A stretch of 64,000 bases of DNA from the NCBI GenBank assembly GCA_902523065.1, contig CABYXZ010000002.1, positions 1-64,000 on the forward strand, given 5' to 3'. Position numbers and translations under genes: made by a program. Each line of letters opens with the position of its first letter. Position 1 is the stretch's first letter. Below, piece after piece: positions 9,858-19,567 of this stretch. Below the pieces are notes generated by a model, which did not search any database, was not told the origin of the DNA, and worked only from the letters and a program-made list of their open reading frames with translations. The DNA comes from an uncultured Marinoscillum sp. (GTDB taxonomy: Bacteria; Bacteroidota; Bacteroidia; Cytophagales; MED-G16).

Positions 9858-10700
9858 ATGAAATGGTTTAATAGGAAGGACAAGAATATCAATACCCCTA
9901 CATCTCAGAAGAAAGAGTTACCTGATGGAATGTGGTATAAGACTCCTGGCGGATCTATAGTTCACATTAGAGAACTTAAGAACAATTCATATGTATGTCC
10001 TGAAGACGATTACCATGTAAGAATTGGATCAAAGGAATATTTTGAGATTTTATTTGACAACAAATCTTTTAAGGAGTATGATGCTGATATTTTATCGGAA
10101 GATCCTCTTAAGTTTACGGATACTAAATCATACAAAGACCGGGTAAAAAAAACAATTAAAGCAACTGGTCTTAATGATGCAATAAGGACAGCTCAGGGAA
10201 AAGTAAACGGTCATAAATTAATTATCTCCTGTATGGACTTCTCTTTCATTGGAGGCTCAATGGGTTCAGTTGTTGGAGAAAAAATATCAAGAGCAATTGA
10301 TATATCTTTAAAGAAAAAAATTCCTTTAATGATAATTTCAAAATCTGGTGGAGCAAGAATGATGGAATCAACTTACTCTCTTATGCAAATGGCAAAAACT
10401 TCTGCTAAACTTTCTTTGCTAGATAAAAATAAAATTCCATACATATCATTGATGACGGATCCAACAACTGGTGGAGTATCTGCGTCTTTTGCTATGCTAG
10501 GAGACTTTAATATTGCTGAACCTGGTGCACTTATAGGTTTTGCAGGACCAAGAGTTATTAAAGAAACTATCGGGTCCAATCTTCCAAAAGGCTTTCAAAA
10601 ATCAGAGTTTTTAATTGAGCACGGATTTATTGATTTTATTGTTGATAGAAGAGATTTAAAAACAAAAATCTCTAAGCTTTTAGCTCTACTAAAAAACTAA
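9858..10700 (+). CDS. accD: Acetyl-CoA carboxylase carboxyltransferase subunit beta, zinc finger lost
   Basis: Beta half of the carboxyltransferase that moves CO2 from biotin-BCCP to acetyl-CoA, the first step of fatty-acid synthesis. The crotonase-like core is intact: [31 protein letters not shown], and [18 protein letters not shown], followed by GFAGPRVI. The N-terminal zinc ribbon, normally two CxxC pairs, reads [17 protein letters not shown] and [10 protein letters not shown] with a single cysteine, so it cannot bind zinc in the usual way. Length (280) is otherwise normal. accA is not in the window. Confidence 0.95.
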   Translation: MKWFNRKDKNINTPTSQKKELPDGMWYKTPGGSIVHIRELKNNSYVCPEDDYHVRIGSKEYFEILFDNKSFKEYDADILSEDPLKFTDTKSYKDRVKKTIKATGLNDAIRTAQGKVNGHKLIISCMDFSFIGGSMGSVVGEKISRAIDISLKKKIPLMIISKSGGARMMESTYSLMQMAKTSAKLSLLDKNKIPYISLMTDPTTGGVSASFAMLGDFNIAEPGALIGFAGPRVIKETIGSNLPKGFQKSEFLIEHGFIDFIVDRRDLKTKISKLLALLKN

Positions 10701-10733
10701 AATTATTTATAATACAAATAATTTTTTCTATTA

Positions 10734-10741
10734 TATATTTG
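10734..10741 (+). promoter_or_regulatory. Candidate -7 element for nqrF
   Basis: TATATTTG matches TAnnTTTG, 21 bases upstream of the nqrF GTG. No convincing TTTG lies at the right distance upstream. Confidence 0.35.
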
Positions 10742-10762
10742 TCAAAAATTAATTAAGATTCA

Positions 10763-12064
10763 GTGTCTTTGACAATTGTAACATCGGTAATAGCATTCTC
10801 ATTAGTTATACTAATGCTTGTTTTTATTCTTCTATTTGCGCAATCAAAACTTGTACAATCAGGTGATGTAAGTATTGTTGTTAATGGTGATACTGACAAT
10901 CCATTGATTGCACCTGCTGGTTCTACACTTTTATCAACACTAGCAACACAAAAAATGTTTCTACCATCTGCATGTGGTGGAGGTGGAACCTGCGCTATGT
11001 GTAAGTGTACTGTATCAGAAGGGGGTGGTGATGTTCTTCCAACAGAAGTTGGACATCTATCAAGACTAGAAAAAACTAATAATGTTAGACTCTCATGTCA
11101 AGTGAAAGTAAAGCAAGACATGGAGATAGAAATACCAGAAGAAATTTTTGGAATAAAAAAGTGGGAATGTGAAGTTGTGTCCAATTACAATGTTTCGACC
11201 TTCATTAAAGAATTTGTTGTAAAACTCCCTCCAGGGGAAACACTTGATTTTGAGTCAGGGGGTTATATACAAATTGATGTTCCAGAGATTGACATAGATT
11301 TCAAGACTATGGATATAACTCCTCATCCTGAGTTGGGTCATAAAAAAGATGTATTTCAAAGTGATTGGGATAAGTTTAACCTGTGGCCACTAAAAATGAA
11401 AAATGATGAACCAATTTTTAGAGCTTACTCAATGGCAAATCATCCAGCTGAAGGGAATATTATTATGCTTAACATCAGGATTGCTACCCCACCCTGGGAT
11501 AGGGTAAATAATAAGTGGATGGATATTAATCCTGGGATCTGTTCTTCGTATGTTTTCTCTAGAAAACCAGGTGACAAAATTTTTATATCTGGACCTTATG
11601 GTGAGTTTCATATAAATGAGACACAAAGAGAGATGATTTATATTGGTGGTGGTGCTGGAATGGCTCCACTCAGATCACACATTTTTCATTTATTTCACAC
11701 TCAAAAAACAAACAGAAAAGTTTCGTATTGGTACGGCGGAAGATCAAAGAAAGAGCTTTTTTATATGGATCATTTCAGAAAAATTGAGAAGGACTTCAAA
11801 AACTTTAATTTTTATGTCGGTTTATCAGAACCACTTCCTGAAGATAATTGGAGTATCAAAGATAAGCTTGATGATAGTAATGATGGATACGTTGGATTTA
11901 TTCACCAAGTCCTTTATGATAATTATCTTAGTAAGCATGAGGAACCGGAAGATGTAGAATATTACTTGTGTGGTCCACCACTAATGAACCAAGCTGTCCT
12001 TCAGATGTTAGATGATATGGGAGTTCCTGAAGAAAATATCAGATTTGACGATTTTGGAGGTTAG
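10763..12064 (+). CDS. nqrF: Na+-translocating NADH:quinone reductase subunit F
   Basis: Electron-entry subunit of Na+-NQR: oxidises NADH through FAD and a 2Fe-2S cluster. One N-terminal transmembrane helix (about residues 5-26), a ferredoxin domain with C71, C77, C80 and C112 as cluster ligands, then an FAD domain (RAYSMAN) and an NAD domain ([26 protein letters not shown]). The 433 residues are slightly longer than Vibrio NqrF. The start is GTG, the only one that preserves the helix. Unusually, none of nqrA-E is next to it: accD lies upstream and a convergent dipeptidase overlaps its 3' end by 26 bp. Confidence 0.94.
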   Translation: MSLTIVTSVIAFSLVILMLVFILLFAQSKLVQSGDVSIVVNGDTDNPLIAPAGSTLLSTLATQKMFLPSACGGGGTCAMCKCTVSEGGGDVLPTEVGHLSRLEKTNNVRLSCQVKVKQDMEIEIPEEIFGIKKWECEVVSNYNVSTFIKEFVVKLPPGETLDFESGGYIQIDVPEIDIDFKTMDITPHPELGHKKDVFQSDWDKFNLWPLKMKNDEPIFRAYSMANHPAEGNIIMLNIRIATPPWDRVNNKWMDINPGICSSYVFSRKPGDKIFISGPYGEFHINETQREMIYIGGGAGMAPLRSHIFHLFHTQKTNRKVSYWYGGRSKKELFYMDHFRKIEKDFKNFNFYVGLSEPLPEDNWSIKDKLDDSNDGYVGFIHQVLYDNYLSKHEEPEDVEYYLCGPPLMNQAVLQMLDDMGVPEENIRFDDFGG

Positions 12065-13169
12065 CATTCCAAACTCTAAACAAATTATCACTACATATTT
12101 TTTTAATTTCAATTTGAGAATATTCTCTTTCAAGTAGTTTGTATAAAATATTAGGGTATGTTGATGCATCTTTTAAATCATAAGGTAGTGTATTACCTAG
12201 TCCTTCAAAATCAGAACCAAGACCGATATGATCAATTCCAACTAACTCTTTTACATGATCAATTGTGTCAACAAAATCATTTATTGATGCAAAAGGTTTT
12301 ACTGTGTTAATTAAATCATCTTTGTATTTCAAAATTTTCTTATCGCTATCCTTTAGGTTACTTTCAATTTTATATTTTTCCACTTTACTATTAATATCTC
12401 CGAAAGATTTATTGGATTGTTCACTTATGAAACCAGAGCCAAAGTTCAGCATAATTAGACCATTATTGCTTGCGAGATCCTTAATCATATTATCGCTCAT
12501 ATTTCTTTCAAAGTTTGGTGTAAACTTTCGAGGTGATGAATGTGTTGCAACAAGTGGTTTATTTGTGATTTTAAGTATGTCATAAAATGTTTTGTCGGTA
12601 CAATGAGATACATCAATCATCATTCCTATTTTATTCATTTCTCTAACAACCTTTCTACCAAAATCACTAAGCCCATTCCAAGTATTTCTAGAGTCATACG
12701 ATGAGTCACATATCTGGTTATCAGCAGCATGGGTTAGAGTCATGTACCTTATCCCTCTATCAAAAAAATATTTTATTCTATTTATATCTTTTCCTATTGG
12801 TGATCCGTTTTCCATTCCCATCGGCAGAGAAATTTTATTTTTTTTAAAATTTTTAATCACGTCTTTAGGCGTAAAAGCATAATCAAATTCTTTATTTGAT
12901 TTTATAACATTATTCACCAGATCTATAAGTGAGTTCGCAAAGGTATATGACTCATTTTCAGACTTTTCCGAAGGCGTATAGATTGCCATAAATGGACAAT
13001 TTAACCCACCTTTTTTTGCCTTATAAGTGTCAAAATTTCCTGAAGTATTTTTATTAAGATTTATATTTTCTTCCTCTAGGAGGTTTTCTTTATACAACCT
13101 GAAAGGAAGATCGATGTGACCGTCAACAATAATATTTTCTTTTGACAGTTTTTTTGCTTTTTCATTCAT
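12039..13169 (-). CDS. Membrane dipeptidase-type (M19) dipeptidase
   Basis: Zinc peptidase of the renal-dipeptidase family, hydrolysing dipeptides. Visible zinc and active-site elements are VDGHIDLP (H-x-D) near the N-terminus, GMENGSPIG (bridging Glu), [18 protein letters not shown], and [11 protein letters not shown]. It has 376 residues and no signal peptide, so it is probably cytoplasmic. Its 3' end overlaps nqrF by 26 bp tail-to-tail. The SDR gene lies 31 bases upstream on the same strand, so the two may be co-transcribed. Confidence 0.9.
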   Translation of the reverse strand: MNEKAKKLSKENIIVDGHIDLPFRLYKENLLEEENINLNKNTSGNFDTYKAKKGGLNCPFMAIYTPSEKSENESYTFANSLIDLVNNVIKSNKEFDYAFTPKDVIKNFKKNKISLPMGMENGSPIGKDINRIKYFFDRGIRYMTLTHAADNQICDSSYDSRNTWNGLSDFGRKVVREMNKIGMMIDVSHCTDKTFYDILKITNKPLVATHSSPRKFTPNFERNMSDNMIKDLASNNGLIMLNFGSGFISEQSNKSFGDINSKVEKYKIESNLKDSDKKILKYKDDLINTVKPFASINDFVDTIDHVKELVGIDHIGLGSDFEGLGNTLPYDLKDASTYPNILYKLLEREYSQIEIKKICSDNLFRVWNANLQNRQI

Positions 13170-13200
13170 TTTCTGAATTAGATGTCTAATTTATGTACTA

Positions 13201-13992
13201 TTATAAATTTGATAGAAAACCACCGTCAACAGGCAAATTAACTCCATTAATATAACTAGCCTTTTTGCTACTTAAAAAAGTTGCTAAATAAGCTATCTCT
13301 TCAGGGTCTCCAAATCTTTTAGAAGGTATAATATTTAAATAATTTTCTTCAATTTGTTCAGGATCAATTTTTTGAGTTTTAGCGGTATTATTTATTAGGC
13401 TTCTCAGTCTCTCCGTCATTGTAAACCCGGGTAAAATATTATTTACTGTAACTCCATATTCTGCTACTTCATTTGACAATGTTTTAGCCCAACTTGCCAT
13501 AGCCCATCTCACTGTATTTGATACTCCCAGATTATTGATAGGGGATTTGACAGATATGGAAATGATATTTATTATTCTTCCATATCTATTTTTCTTCATA
13601 TTTGGTAGAAATAACTGAGATAATAAATGACTACAATGAAGGTGCATTTTCATATATTTTTCGAAATCTGATATTTTAGCATCTGTTATTTTTCCGGGTG
13701 GGGGACCACCTGAATTATTAATCAAAATATCAATTTTAATTTTATTGTCTGAAGTAAATTTTTCTATTTTGTTTTTTAAGTCACTTTCATTTTCAAAATC
13801 AGCAACTATGTAACTATGATTTTGATTATTTTTTTTAGAAAGTTCATTTAAGACACTATTTAATTTTTCTTCATTTCTAGCAATTAACAAGACTTCCACT
13901 CCCTCATTAGCTAACTCAATGGCAATCTCTTTACCTATTCCTTGTGAGCTTCCACATACTAATGCTCTCATACCTTTTAAAGAAAGATCCAT
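13201..13992 (-). CDS. SDR-family oxidoreductase, non-canonical active site
   Basis: Short-chain dehydrogenase/reductase of 263 residues. The Rossmann motif reads GSSQGIGKEIA and the NNSGG motif (NNAG equivalent) is present, as is the typical C-terminus with PVDGGF. The catalytic YxxxK position is changed: where most SDRs have Y-x-x-x-K this reads VSNTVRWAMASWAKTLSNE, with no tyrosine. That pattern fits the BKR-like SDR group I remember in which Tyr is replaced. Either the chemistry differs or the protein is not a standard reductase. Substrate unknown. Confidence 0.85.
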   Translation of the reverse strand: MDLSLKGMRALVCGSSQGIGKEIAIELANEGVEVLLIARNEEKLNSVLNELSKKNNQNHSYIVADFENESDLKNKIEKFTSDNKIKIDILINNSGGPPPGKITDAKISDFEKYMKMHLHCSHLLSQLFLPNMKKNRYGRIINIISISVKSPINNLGVSNTVRWAMASWAKTLSNEVAEYGVTVNNILPGFTMTERLRSLINNTAKTQKIDPEQIEENYLNIIPSKRFGDPEEIAYLATFLSSKKASYINGVNLPVDGGFLSNL

Positions 13993-14024
13993 GATTTTTT
14001 TTAGTTATTATTTATATTCAATAT

Positions 14025-15278
14025 ATGAAAAAAGAATATGCTTTAAAAATGGATGATAATGATCAATTATCATATCTTAAAAAGGAGTTTTTGTATGGAG
14101 ATGGTAACGATAGTAAAAAGATTTATTTCTGCGGCAATTCTTTGGGTCTTCAACACTATTCATTGAAGAATAAAATCAACAAGCATCTTGAGCAATGGAA
14201 AGACCTTGCAGTTGAAAATCATTTTAGTGGTGATTATCCTTGGATGGATATTCAAGATAAGATAAAGGAAAAATTAAAATTATTTCTTGGTTGTTCTGAG
14301 AATGAAATTGCAATTATGAATTCCTTAACTGTAAACCTACACCTTATGATGGTCTCCTTCTATAAGCCATCAAAGACTAGAAATAAGATTCTCATTGAAG
14401 AAAATGCTTTTTCATCAGATAGATATGTTGTAAACTCTCAACTAAAATATCATGGACTTGATGAATCAAGTCTGATAACAGTTTCACCTGAGAAAGATCA
14501 TTTAATTGATGAGGATAAAATCATTTCAAAAATTAATAGTAATAAAGAAACTCTATCACTCGTATTGATTCCAGGAATTCAGTATTACAGCGGGCAGGTA
14601 ATAAACATTTCTAAGATATCTAAGGTGTGTAGAGATAATGATATAATTCTAGGTTTAGACCTTGCCCATATGGTTGGAAACGTTGATATAGATTTAAATT
14701 CTCATGACGTAGATTTTGCAACCTGGTGCAGCTATAAATATTTAAATTCAGGTCCTGGAGGTGTTTCTGGTATCTATGTCAACTCCAAACACATAAAAGA
14801 TGATATTATAAGGTTTGAAGGTTGGTGGGGTAATAAACTTTCCTCAAGATTTGAAATGTTGAAAAAATATGACCCCGAATATTCGGCTGAGGGTTGGGTA
14901 TTAAGTAATCCACCAGTTATTCTCCTTGATATGCACCTTGCTTCTTTAGAAGTATTTATTAATGCTGGTCTTAATAATGTTTTTAAGAAATCTAAACTTC
15001 TATCAGACTTCCTATATAAGGGGTTAAGTTCAATTAATAACTACAATAAATTTTTTGATATAATTACTCCTAAGGAATCAAAAAGCAGGGGATCTCAAAT
15101 CTCTCTTTTCTTTAAAAAGTCATCAGAGGAATTTTTTAGTAAGATTAGTAAAAAATTTGTTGTTGATTATAGAAAGCCTAATGTTGTTAGGGTCGCTCCA
15201 GTTCCTCTTTATAATTCTTTTTATGAGGTATATTTATTTGTATCAGAAATAGATAGGATTATTAAGTCATACGATTAA
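14025..15278 (+). CDS. kynU: Kynureninase
   Basis: PLP-dependent hydrolase cleaving kynurenine or 3-hydroxykynurenine to anthranilate or 3-hydroxyanthranilate plus alanine, in tryptophan degradation. Signatures are YFCGNSLGLQ near the N-terminus, LDLAHMVGNVDI, and the PLP lysine K238 in CSYKYLNSGPGG; GWVLSNPP follows. The 417 residues match the family. It is divergent from the SDR gene (32-base gap) and shares its stop palindrome TTAA with dxs. No other kynurenine-pathway gene is nearby. Confidence 0.95.
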   Translation: MKKEYALKMDDNDQLSYLKKEFLYGDGNDSKKIYFCGNSLGLQHYSLKNKINKHLEQWKDLAVENHFSGDYPWMDIQDKIKEKLKLFLGCSENEIAIMNSLTVNLHLMMVSFYKPSKTRNKILIEENAFSSDRYVVNSQLKYHGLDESSLITVSPEKDHLIDEDKIISKINSNKETLSLVLIPGIQYYSGQVINISKISKVCRDNDIILGLDLAHMVGNVDIDLNSHDVDFATWCSYKYLNSGPGGVSGIYVNSKHIKDDIIRFEGWWGNKLSSRFEMLKKYDPEYSAEGWVLSNPPVILLDMHLASLEVFINAGLNNVFKKSKLLSDFLYKGLSSINNYNKFFDIITPKESKSRGSQISLFFKKSSEEFFSKISKKFVVDYRKPNVVRVAPVPLYNSFYEVYLFVSEIDRIIKSYD

Positions 15279-17209
15279 ACAAGGATCTCTACGTAATCTT
15301 TATCTTTAGTATTTAGCATTTTTTTACAATACTCATATATTGAAGTATCATCATAATTACACTCTTTATATAACTCATCTTGTGTACCATGTTCGATAAT
15401 TTTATCAGGAATCCCAAGTCTTTGAACTATAGCTGAATATTTATTATCATTGATAAACTCCAGTATGGCACTTCCAAAACCACCAATTACACAACCATCT
15501 TCAACAGTTAATATGAATTTATGCTTTTTGAGTATTTTATGTAATAATTTTTCATCAAGAGGTTTAACAAACCTCATATCGTAATGGGAAGGATAAATAT
15601 TTTCATCGTTAAGTTTTTCGATTGCTCTAGTTGCGTAATTTCCAATATGCCCAATTGATAATATTGCGATGTCTTCTCCTTCACATACAGTTCTACCTTC
15701 ACCAATTTTAATTAATTCGAATTCTTTTTTCCAGTCGTTGATTACACCCTTTCCTCTTGGGTATCGAATTGTAAAAGGTCCGTTATTGTTGTGCTGTGCA
15801 GTATACATCAGGTTTCTTAACTCTATTTCGTTCATTGGGGCTGAGACTATCATATTAGGAAGACATCTCATGTAAGCAATATCATAGGCTCCATGATGGG
15901 TAGGACCGTCTGCTCCAGCAACTCCAGCTCTATCTAAACAAAATATTACAGAGAGATTCTGTATACAGACATCATGAATAACTTGGTCGTAAGCTCTTTG
16001 CATGAATGTACTGTAAATATTACAGAAAGGAATTATGCCTTTTGTTGCAAGTCCAGCACTAAGAGTCACTGCATGTTGCTCAGCAATTCCAACATCAAAA
16101 GCTCTATGAGGCATTTTTTCCATCATGATATTTAGCGATGACCCTGAGGGCATTGCAGGGGTTATACCCATAATTTTTTCATTCTTTTCGGCGAGTTCAA
16201 CAATTGAATGTCCAAAAACATCCTGATATTTAGGAGGACTTTTTTTATCTGACTTCACCGCAAGGCTTTCACCGGAGTTAATATCAAATTTACCTGTTGC
16301 GTGCCATTTAGTTTGATCTTTTTCAGCTAAATCGTATCCTTTACCTTTTTTAGTTAAGCAATGAAGAATTTTTGGCCCAGGAATTTTTTTAAGGTATTCA
16401 AGAGTTTTGACAAGGTGATTTATGTCGTGACCATCTATTGGACCAAAATATCTTAAGTTAAGCGCCTCGAACAAATTTGAATTATCTAAAACGAAAGATT
16501 TCAGACTTTTCTCTATGGTCTTACCTGTTTTTCTAGCATTGTCTCCAAAATCTTTAAGCATACCTAATACCTTCCAAATATCATTTCTTATATTATTAAA
16601 TGCTGGTGATGTTGATATATCGGTAAGGTATCTTTTAAGTGCACCTACATTTGGATCAATTGACATGCAATTATCATTTAGTACTATAGTGATATTGGTA
16701 TCAGTATCACCCGCATGATTCATACCTTCAAATGAGATTCCTCCTGTCATACCACCATCACCAATGACAGCTACATGTTGTCTATCATTCTTGCCTTGAT
16801 ACTTGGAGGCAATTGCCATACCAAGAGCAGCAGATATTGATGTTGAGGAGTGTCCAACGCCGAAAGTATCGTACTCACTTTCTGAAATTTTTGGGAATCC
16901 AGATATACCTTTATATATTCTATTTGTGTGAAATTCCTTTTTTCTACCTGTTAGTATTTTATGTCCGTATGCTTGGTGACCTACATCCCAAACGATAGAA
17001 TCTTCTGGGGTGTTGTAAACGTAGTGTAGTGCTACTGTTAGTTCCACAACTCCGAGGCTAGCTCCGAAGTGTCCACCATTTTCTGAGATAGAATTAATTA
17101 TAAACTCACGTAGATCATTGCATATATTTTCAAGATCATTTTTTTCAAATTTTCTAAGATCTTTAGGAAGATCTATTTTGTCAAGATATTTGTAGTTTCT
17201 GTCGTTCAT
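15275..17209 (-). CDS. dxs: 1-deoxy-D-xylulose-5-phosphate synthase
   Basis: ThDP enzyme condensing pyruvate and glyceraldehyde 3-phosphate, first step of the MEP isoprenoid pathway and a source for thiamine and pyridoxal. 644 residues, normal length. Seen: GGHFGASLGVVELTVALH, VWDVGHQAYGHKILTGR, GVGHSSTSISAALG, the ThDP-binding GDGGMTGG with its downstream Asn, DGPTHHGAYDIAY, and the transketolase C-terminal domain (VVEDG-like TVEDGCVIGGFGSA). Single gene with a short palindrome (GAGTA-TTTA-TACTC, 17219-17232) just upstream of the start. Confidence 0.96.
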   Translation of the reverse strand: MNDRNYKYLDKIDLPKDLRKFEKNDLENICNDLREFIINSISENGGHFGASLGVVELTVALHYVYNTPEDSIVWDVGHQAYGHKILTGRKKEFHTNRIYKGISGFPKISESEYDTFGVGHSSTSISAALGMAIASKYQGKNDRQHVAVIGDGGMTGGISFEGMNHAGDTDTNITIVLNDNCMSIDPNVGALKRYLTDISTSPAFNNIRNDIWKVLGMLKDFGDNARKTGKTIEKSLKSFVLDNSNLFEALNLRYFGPIDGHDINHLVKTLEYLKKIPGPKILHCLTKKGKGYDLAEKDQTKWHATGKFDINSGESLAVKSDKKSPPKYQDVFGHSIVELAEKNEKIMGITPAMPSGSSLNIMMEKMPHRAFDVGIAEQHAVTLSAGLATKGIIPFCNIYSTFMQRAYDQVIHDVCIQNLSVIFCLDRAGVAGADGPTHHGAYDIAYMRCLPNMIVSAPMNEIELRNLMYTAQHNNNGPFTIRYPRGKGVINDWKKEFELIKIGEGRTVCEGEDIAILSIGHIGNYATRAIEKLNDENIYPSHYDMRFVKPLDEKLLHKILKKHKFILTVEDGCVIGGFGSAILEFINDNKYSAIVQRLGIPDKIIEHGTQDELYKECNYDDTSIYEYCKKMLNTKDKDYVEILV

Positions 17210-17218
17210 AAAAACTCT

Positions 17219-17232
17219 GAGTATTTATACTC
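17219..17232. repeat. Short palindrome upstream of dxs
   Basis: GAGTA-TTTA-TACTC, 5-bp perfect arms, ending 10 bases upstream of the dxs start. In this AT-rich sequence a 5-bp arm is not significant on its own. Confidence 0.2.
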
Positions 17233-17316
17233 GTTTTTTTTCTTTTTGGTTTATAAATCTATTAATTTTTATTTTAAGAACATTTTAAAATTTATTCGAA
17301 TCACGTTTAAATATCT

Positions 17317-18048
17317 ATGAGTTACGAAATAAAGCTACCTCTTTTTGAAGGCCCGTTTGATCTCTTACTTTTTTTTATTGAAAGAGATGAAATTGATATA
17401 ATGGATATTCCTATTTCAAAAATCACTAATGATTTCTTTGAATATATTTCGGATCTCGAGAGTATGAATATAGAGGTAGCAAGTGAATTCATTGTTGTTG
17501 CCGCCACATTAATGAGAATTAAGTCAAAAATGCTACTTCCAAGGCTTTCTTTAGATGAGGAGGGAAATGAAATTGATCCAAGAGAAGAACTTGTTGAACA
17601 TTTGATTGAATATAAAAAATATAAGTCTGTTATTTCTGAATTTTCAAATTTGGAGGACTCAAGGTTAAGTAAAAAAATAAGAGGAAACTTAGAGAGTGAG
17701 GTTGGGACTATTGCTGAAAGAGCAAAAGTTGAATCTGAACTTCAGGATATTGATCTTTACAAGCTCTTAGTCGTTTTTCAAAATGTGTTATCTAAATATG
17801 AAAATGAAAAAAATAAGCCTAAACATCAAATTTTTGAATATCCTTACACTATTACAGAGCAAAAAAAGTTTTTGATTAATTTATTAAAATCAAAATCCAA
17901 AATTTCATTTATAAGGTTGGTTGAGGATAATCCTCTCAAAATATTAGTTATATATAATTTTCTAGCAATGCTAGAGCTTATTCAAGAATCTAAAATTAAA
18001 TTATCTCTTGGTAATGGTATGAATAATTTTTGGATTCAGAAATCTTAA
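17317..18048 (+). CDS. scpA: Segregation and condensation protein A
   Basis: Kleisin subunit that bridges the Smc head domains and binds ScpB in chromosome condensation. The N-terminus YEIKLPLFEGPFDLLLFFIERDEIDIMDIPIS is the conserved ScpA start (split here over residues 3-33), followed by AAATLMRIKSKMLLPR, an acidic central linker and a C-terminal winged-helix. 243 residues, normal. The stop palindrome TTAA is shared with the convergent ndk. scpB is not adjacent. Confidence 0.93.
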   Translation: MSYEIKLPLFEGPFDLLLFFIERDEIDIMDIPISKITNDFFEYISDLESMNIEVASEFIVVAATLMRIKSKMLLPRLSLDEEGNEIDPREELVEHLIEYKKYKSVISEFSNLEDSRLSKKIRGNLESEVGTIAERAKVESELQDIDLYKLLVVFQNVLSKYENEKNKPKHQIFEYPYTITEQKKFLINLLKSKSKISFIRLVEDNPLKILVIYNFLAMLELIQESKIKLSLGNGMNNFWIQKS

Positions 18049-18452
18049 CTACTGAAAAAGAAATCAATTTCTATTTGAGCATTTTCATCTGAGTCTGACC
18101 CATGTATTGCATTGGCTTCAATTGATGAAGCATATCTTTTTCTAATAGTTCCTTCCTCTGCCTCCTCTGGATTTGTTGATCCAATTAACTTCCTAAAATC
18201 TGATACTGCATTTTCTTTTTCAAGTTCTATAACAATTATTGGCCCAGAACACATGTAATCACATAGCCTAGAAAAGAAAGGTCTTTCTTTGTGAACTGCG
18301 TAGAATTTAGATGCCATAGTATTATCCATTTCTACAAGTCTCATATTTTTGATGATAAACCCTGCACTCTCAATTATTTCAATAATTGGTCCAGAGTAAG
18401 ATGCTTTAAAGGCATCAGGTTTGATAATAGTGAAAGTTTTATTTCCTGCCAT
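18045..18452 (-). CDS. ndk: Nucleoside diphosphate kinase
   Basis: Balances NTP pools by transferring the gamma-phosphate through a phospho-histidine. MAGNKTFTIIKPDAF is the family's conserved start; the catalytic H117 sits in NAIHGSDS, and the RPFF and GSTNPEEAEEGTIR segments are present. I chose the ATG at 18452 (135 residues) rather than an upstream ATG at 18485, because the extra 11 codons fall outside the conserved domain. It is divergent from the NrnA-like gene. Confidence 0.95.
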   Translation of the reverse strand: MAGNKTFTIIKPDAFKASYSGPIIEIIESAGFIIKNMRLVEMDNTMASKFYAVHKERPFFSRLCDYMCSGPIIVIELEKENAVSDFRKLIGSTNPEEAEEGTIRKRYASSIEANAIHGSDSDENAQIEIDFFFSS

Positions 18453-18568
18453 TTTATTTTTTTTTGCAAACTTAAGAGAATGCATTGTATTTCAAAAGAA
18501 TTACGATCATTAGAATTAATTTTTTCTTTTCGATTAATTTTATTCAGTTTTGCCATCAACTTTTTTTT

Positions 18569-19564
18569 ATGAATGATATTAAAGAATTATTATCTGTAAA
18601 GTCTAACATACTTATTACTACCCATGTCAATCCGGATGGTGACGCAATAGGTTCATCTCTTGCACTGTATAATTTTTTAACCAAGTTAGATCACGAAGTT
18701 ACGGTTGTTGTTCCTAATGATTATCCAGATTATTTAAAGTGGATGAAATCTGATGATAAAATTCTTAACTTTTCAGATAGGAGTGACGAGATTGAACTGT
18801 TGATTAAAGATATTCAGATTATATTTTGTTTAGACTTTAATAACCTTTCAAGAATCAATGAATTAGGTAAATTAATTGAGGAAAGTAGTGCAAAAAAAGT
18901 TTTAATTGATCATCACTTAAATCCTGACGATTTTTATGACTTAAAATACCATAACGTAGATGCCAGTGCAACAGCAGAGTTAGTTTATGATCTTATGAGT
19001 TTTATAGATGAAGATTTATTAGACAAGGATATTTCAGAATGTATCTATACAGGAATACTAACAGATACAGGTTCATTTAGATTTTCTTCTACTACCTCAA
19101 AAGTTCACAGCATAATTGCAAAATTATTAGATCAAGGAGTAAGGCCTGAACAGATTGGTAAAACAATATATGAGTCAAACTCTTTTGATAAACTGAAACT
19201 ATTAGGTTATTCTCTATCTGAAAAACTAAAAGTTATATGTGATGGTAAAGCTGCGTACATAGCATTAACCAGGAAAGATTTATTAGATTATAATTATAGG
19301 AAAGGAGATACAGAGGGTATTGTAAATTATGCTCTTTCAATTTCAGGTGTAAACATGGCGACTCTAATAATTGAGACAAAAGATAGAATTAAATTTTCTT
19401 TTAGATCATCTGGTAATTTTTCTGTTAATAAGTTCGCAAATAACTATTTTAACGGGGGAGGTCATAAAAATGCTGCTGGTGGAAGCATAGAAGATAAACT
19501 TTCAGTAGCTTTGGATAAGTTTTTAGAATCTATTTCAAAACATAAAGAAGAACTTAATTACTAA
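18569..19564 (+). CDS. DHH-family phosphoesterase, NrnA-like (nanoRNase / pAp phosphatase)
   Basis: Probable 3'-5' nanoRNase and 3'-phosphoadenosine-5'-phosphate phosphatase in the cytoplasm. The DHH motifs are complete: HVNPDGDAIGSS, CLDFNN, LIDHHLNP, TGILTDTGSFRF, and the DHHA1 motif GGGHKNAAGGS. The start at 18569 (331 residues) gives MNDIKELLSVKSNILITTHV, the usual beginning. The frame is open 28 codons further up, but those codons are hydrophobic and unrelated. It heads a plus-strand run with the FKBP lipoproteins, a neighbourhood I associate with gldI in Flavobacteriia. Confidence 0.9.
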   Translation: MNDIKELLSVKSNILITTHVNPDGDAIGSSLALYNFLTKLDHEVTVVVPNDYPDYLKWMKSDDKILNFSDRSDEIELLIKDIQIIFCLDFNNLSRINELGKLIEESSAKKVLIDHHLNPDDFYDLKYHNVDASATAELVYDLMSFIDEDLLDKDISECIYTGILTDTGSFRFSSTTSKVHSIIAKLLDQGVRPEQIGKTIYESNSFDKLKLLGYSLSEKLKVICDGKAAYIALTRKDLLDYNYRKGDTEGIVNYALSISGVNMATLIIETKDRIKFSFRSSGNFSVNKFANNYFNGGGHKNAAGGSIEDKLSVALDKFLESISKHKEELNY

Positions 19565-19567
19565 AAA

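Noticed and set aside
11643-11957. Plus-strand 104-codon frame inside nqrF
   Set aside because: Lies within the coding sequence of nqrF in another frame; the nqrF product is unambiguous.
12265-12585. Plus-strand 106-codon frame opposite the dipeptidase
   Set aside because: Antisense shadow of a clear gene; its sequence resembles no known protein.
18453-18485. Upstream in-frame ATG (18485) for ndk
   Set aside because: The family starts at the ATG at 18452; the extra 11 residues are not conserved.
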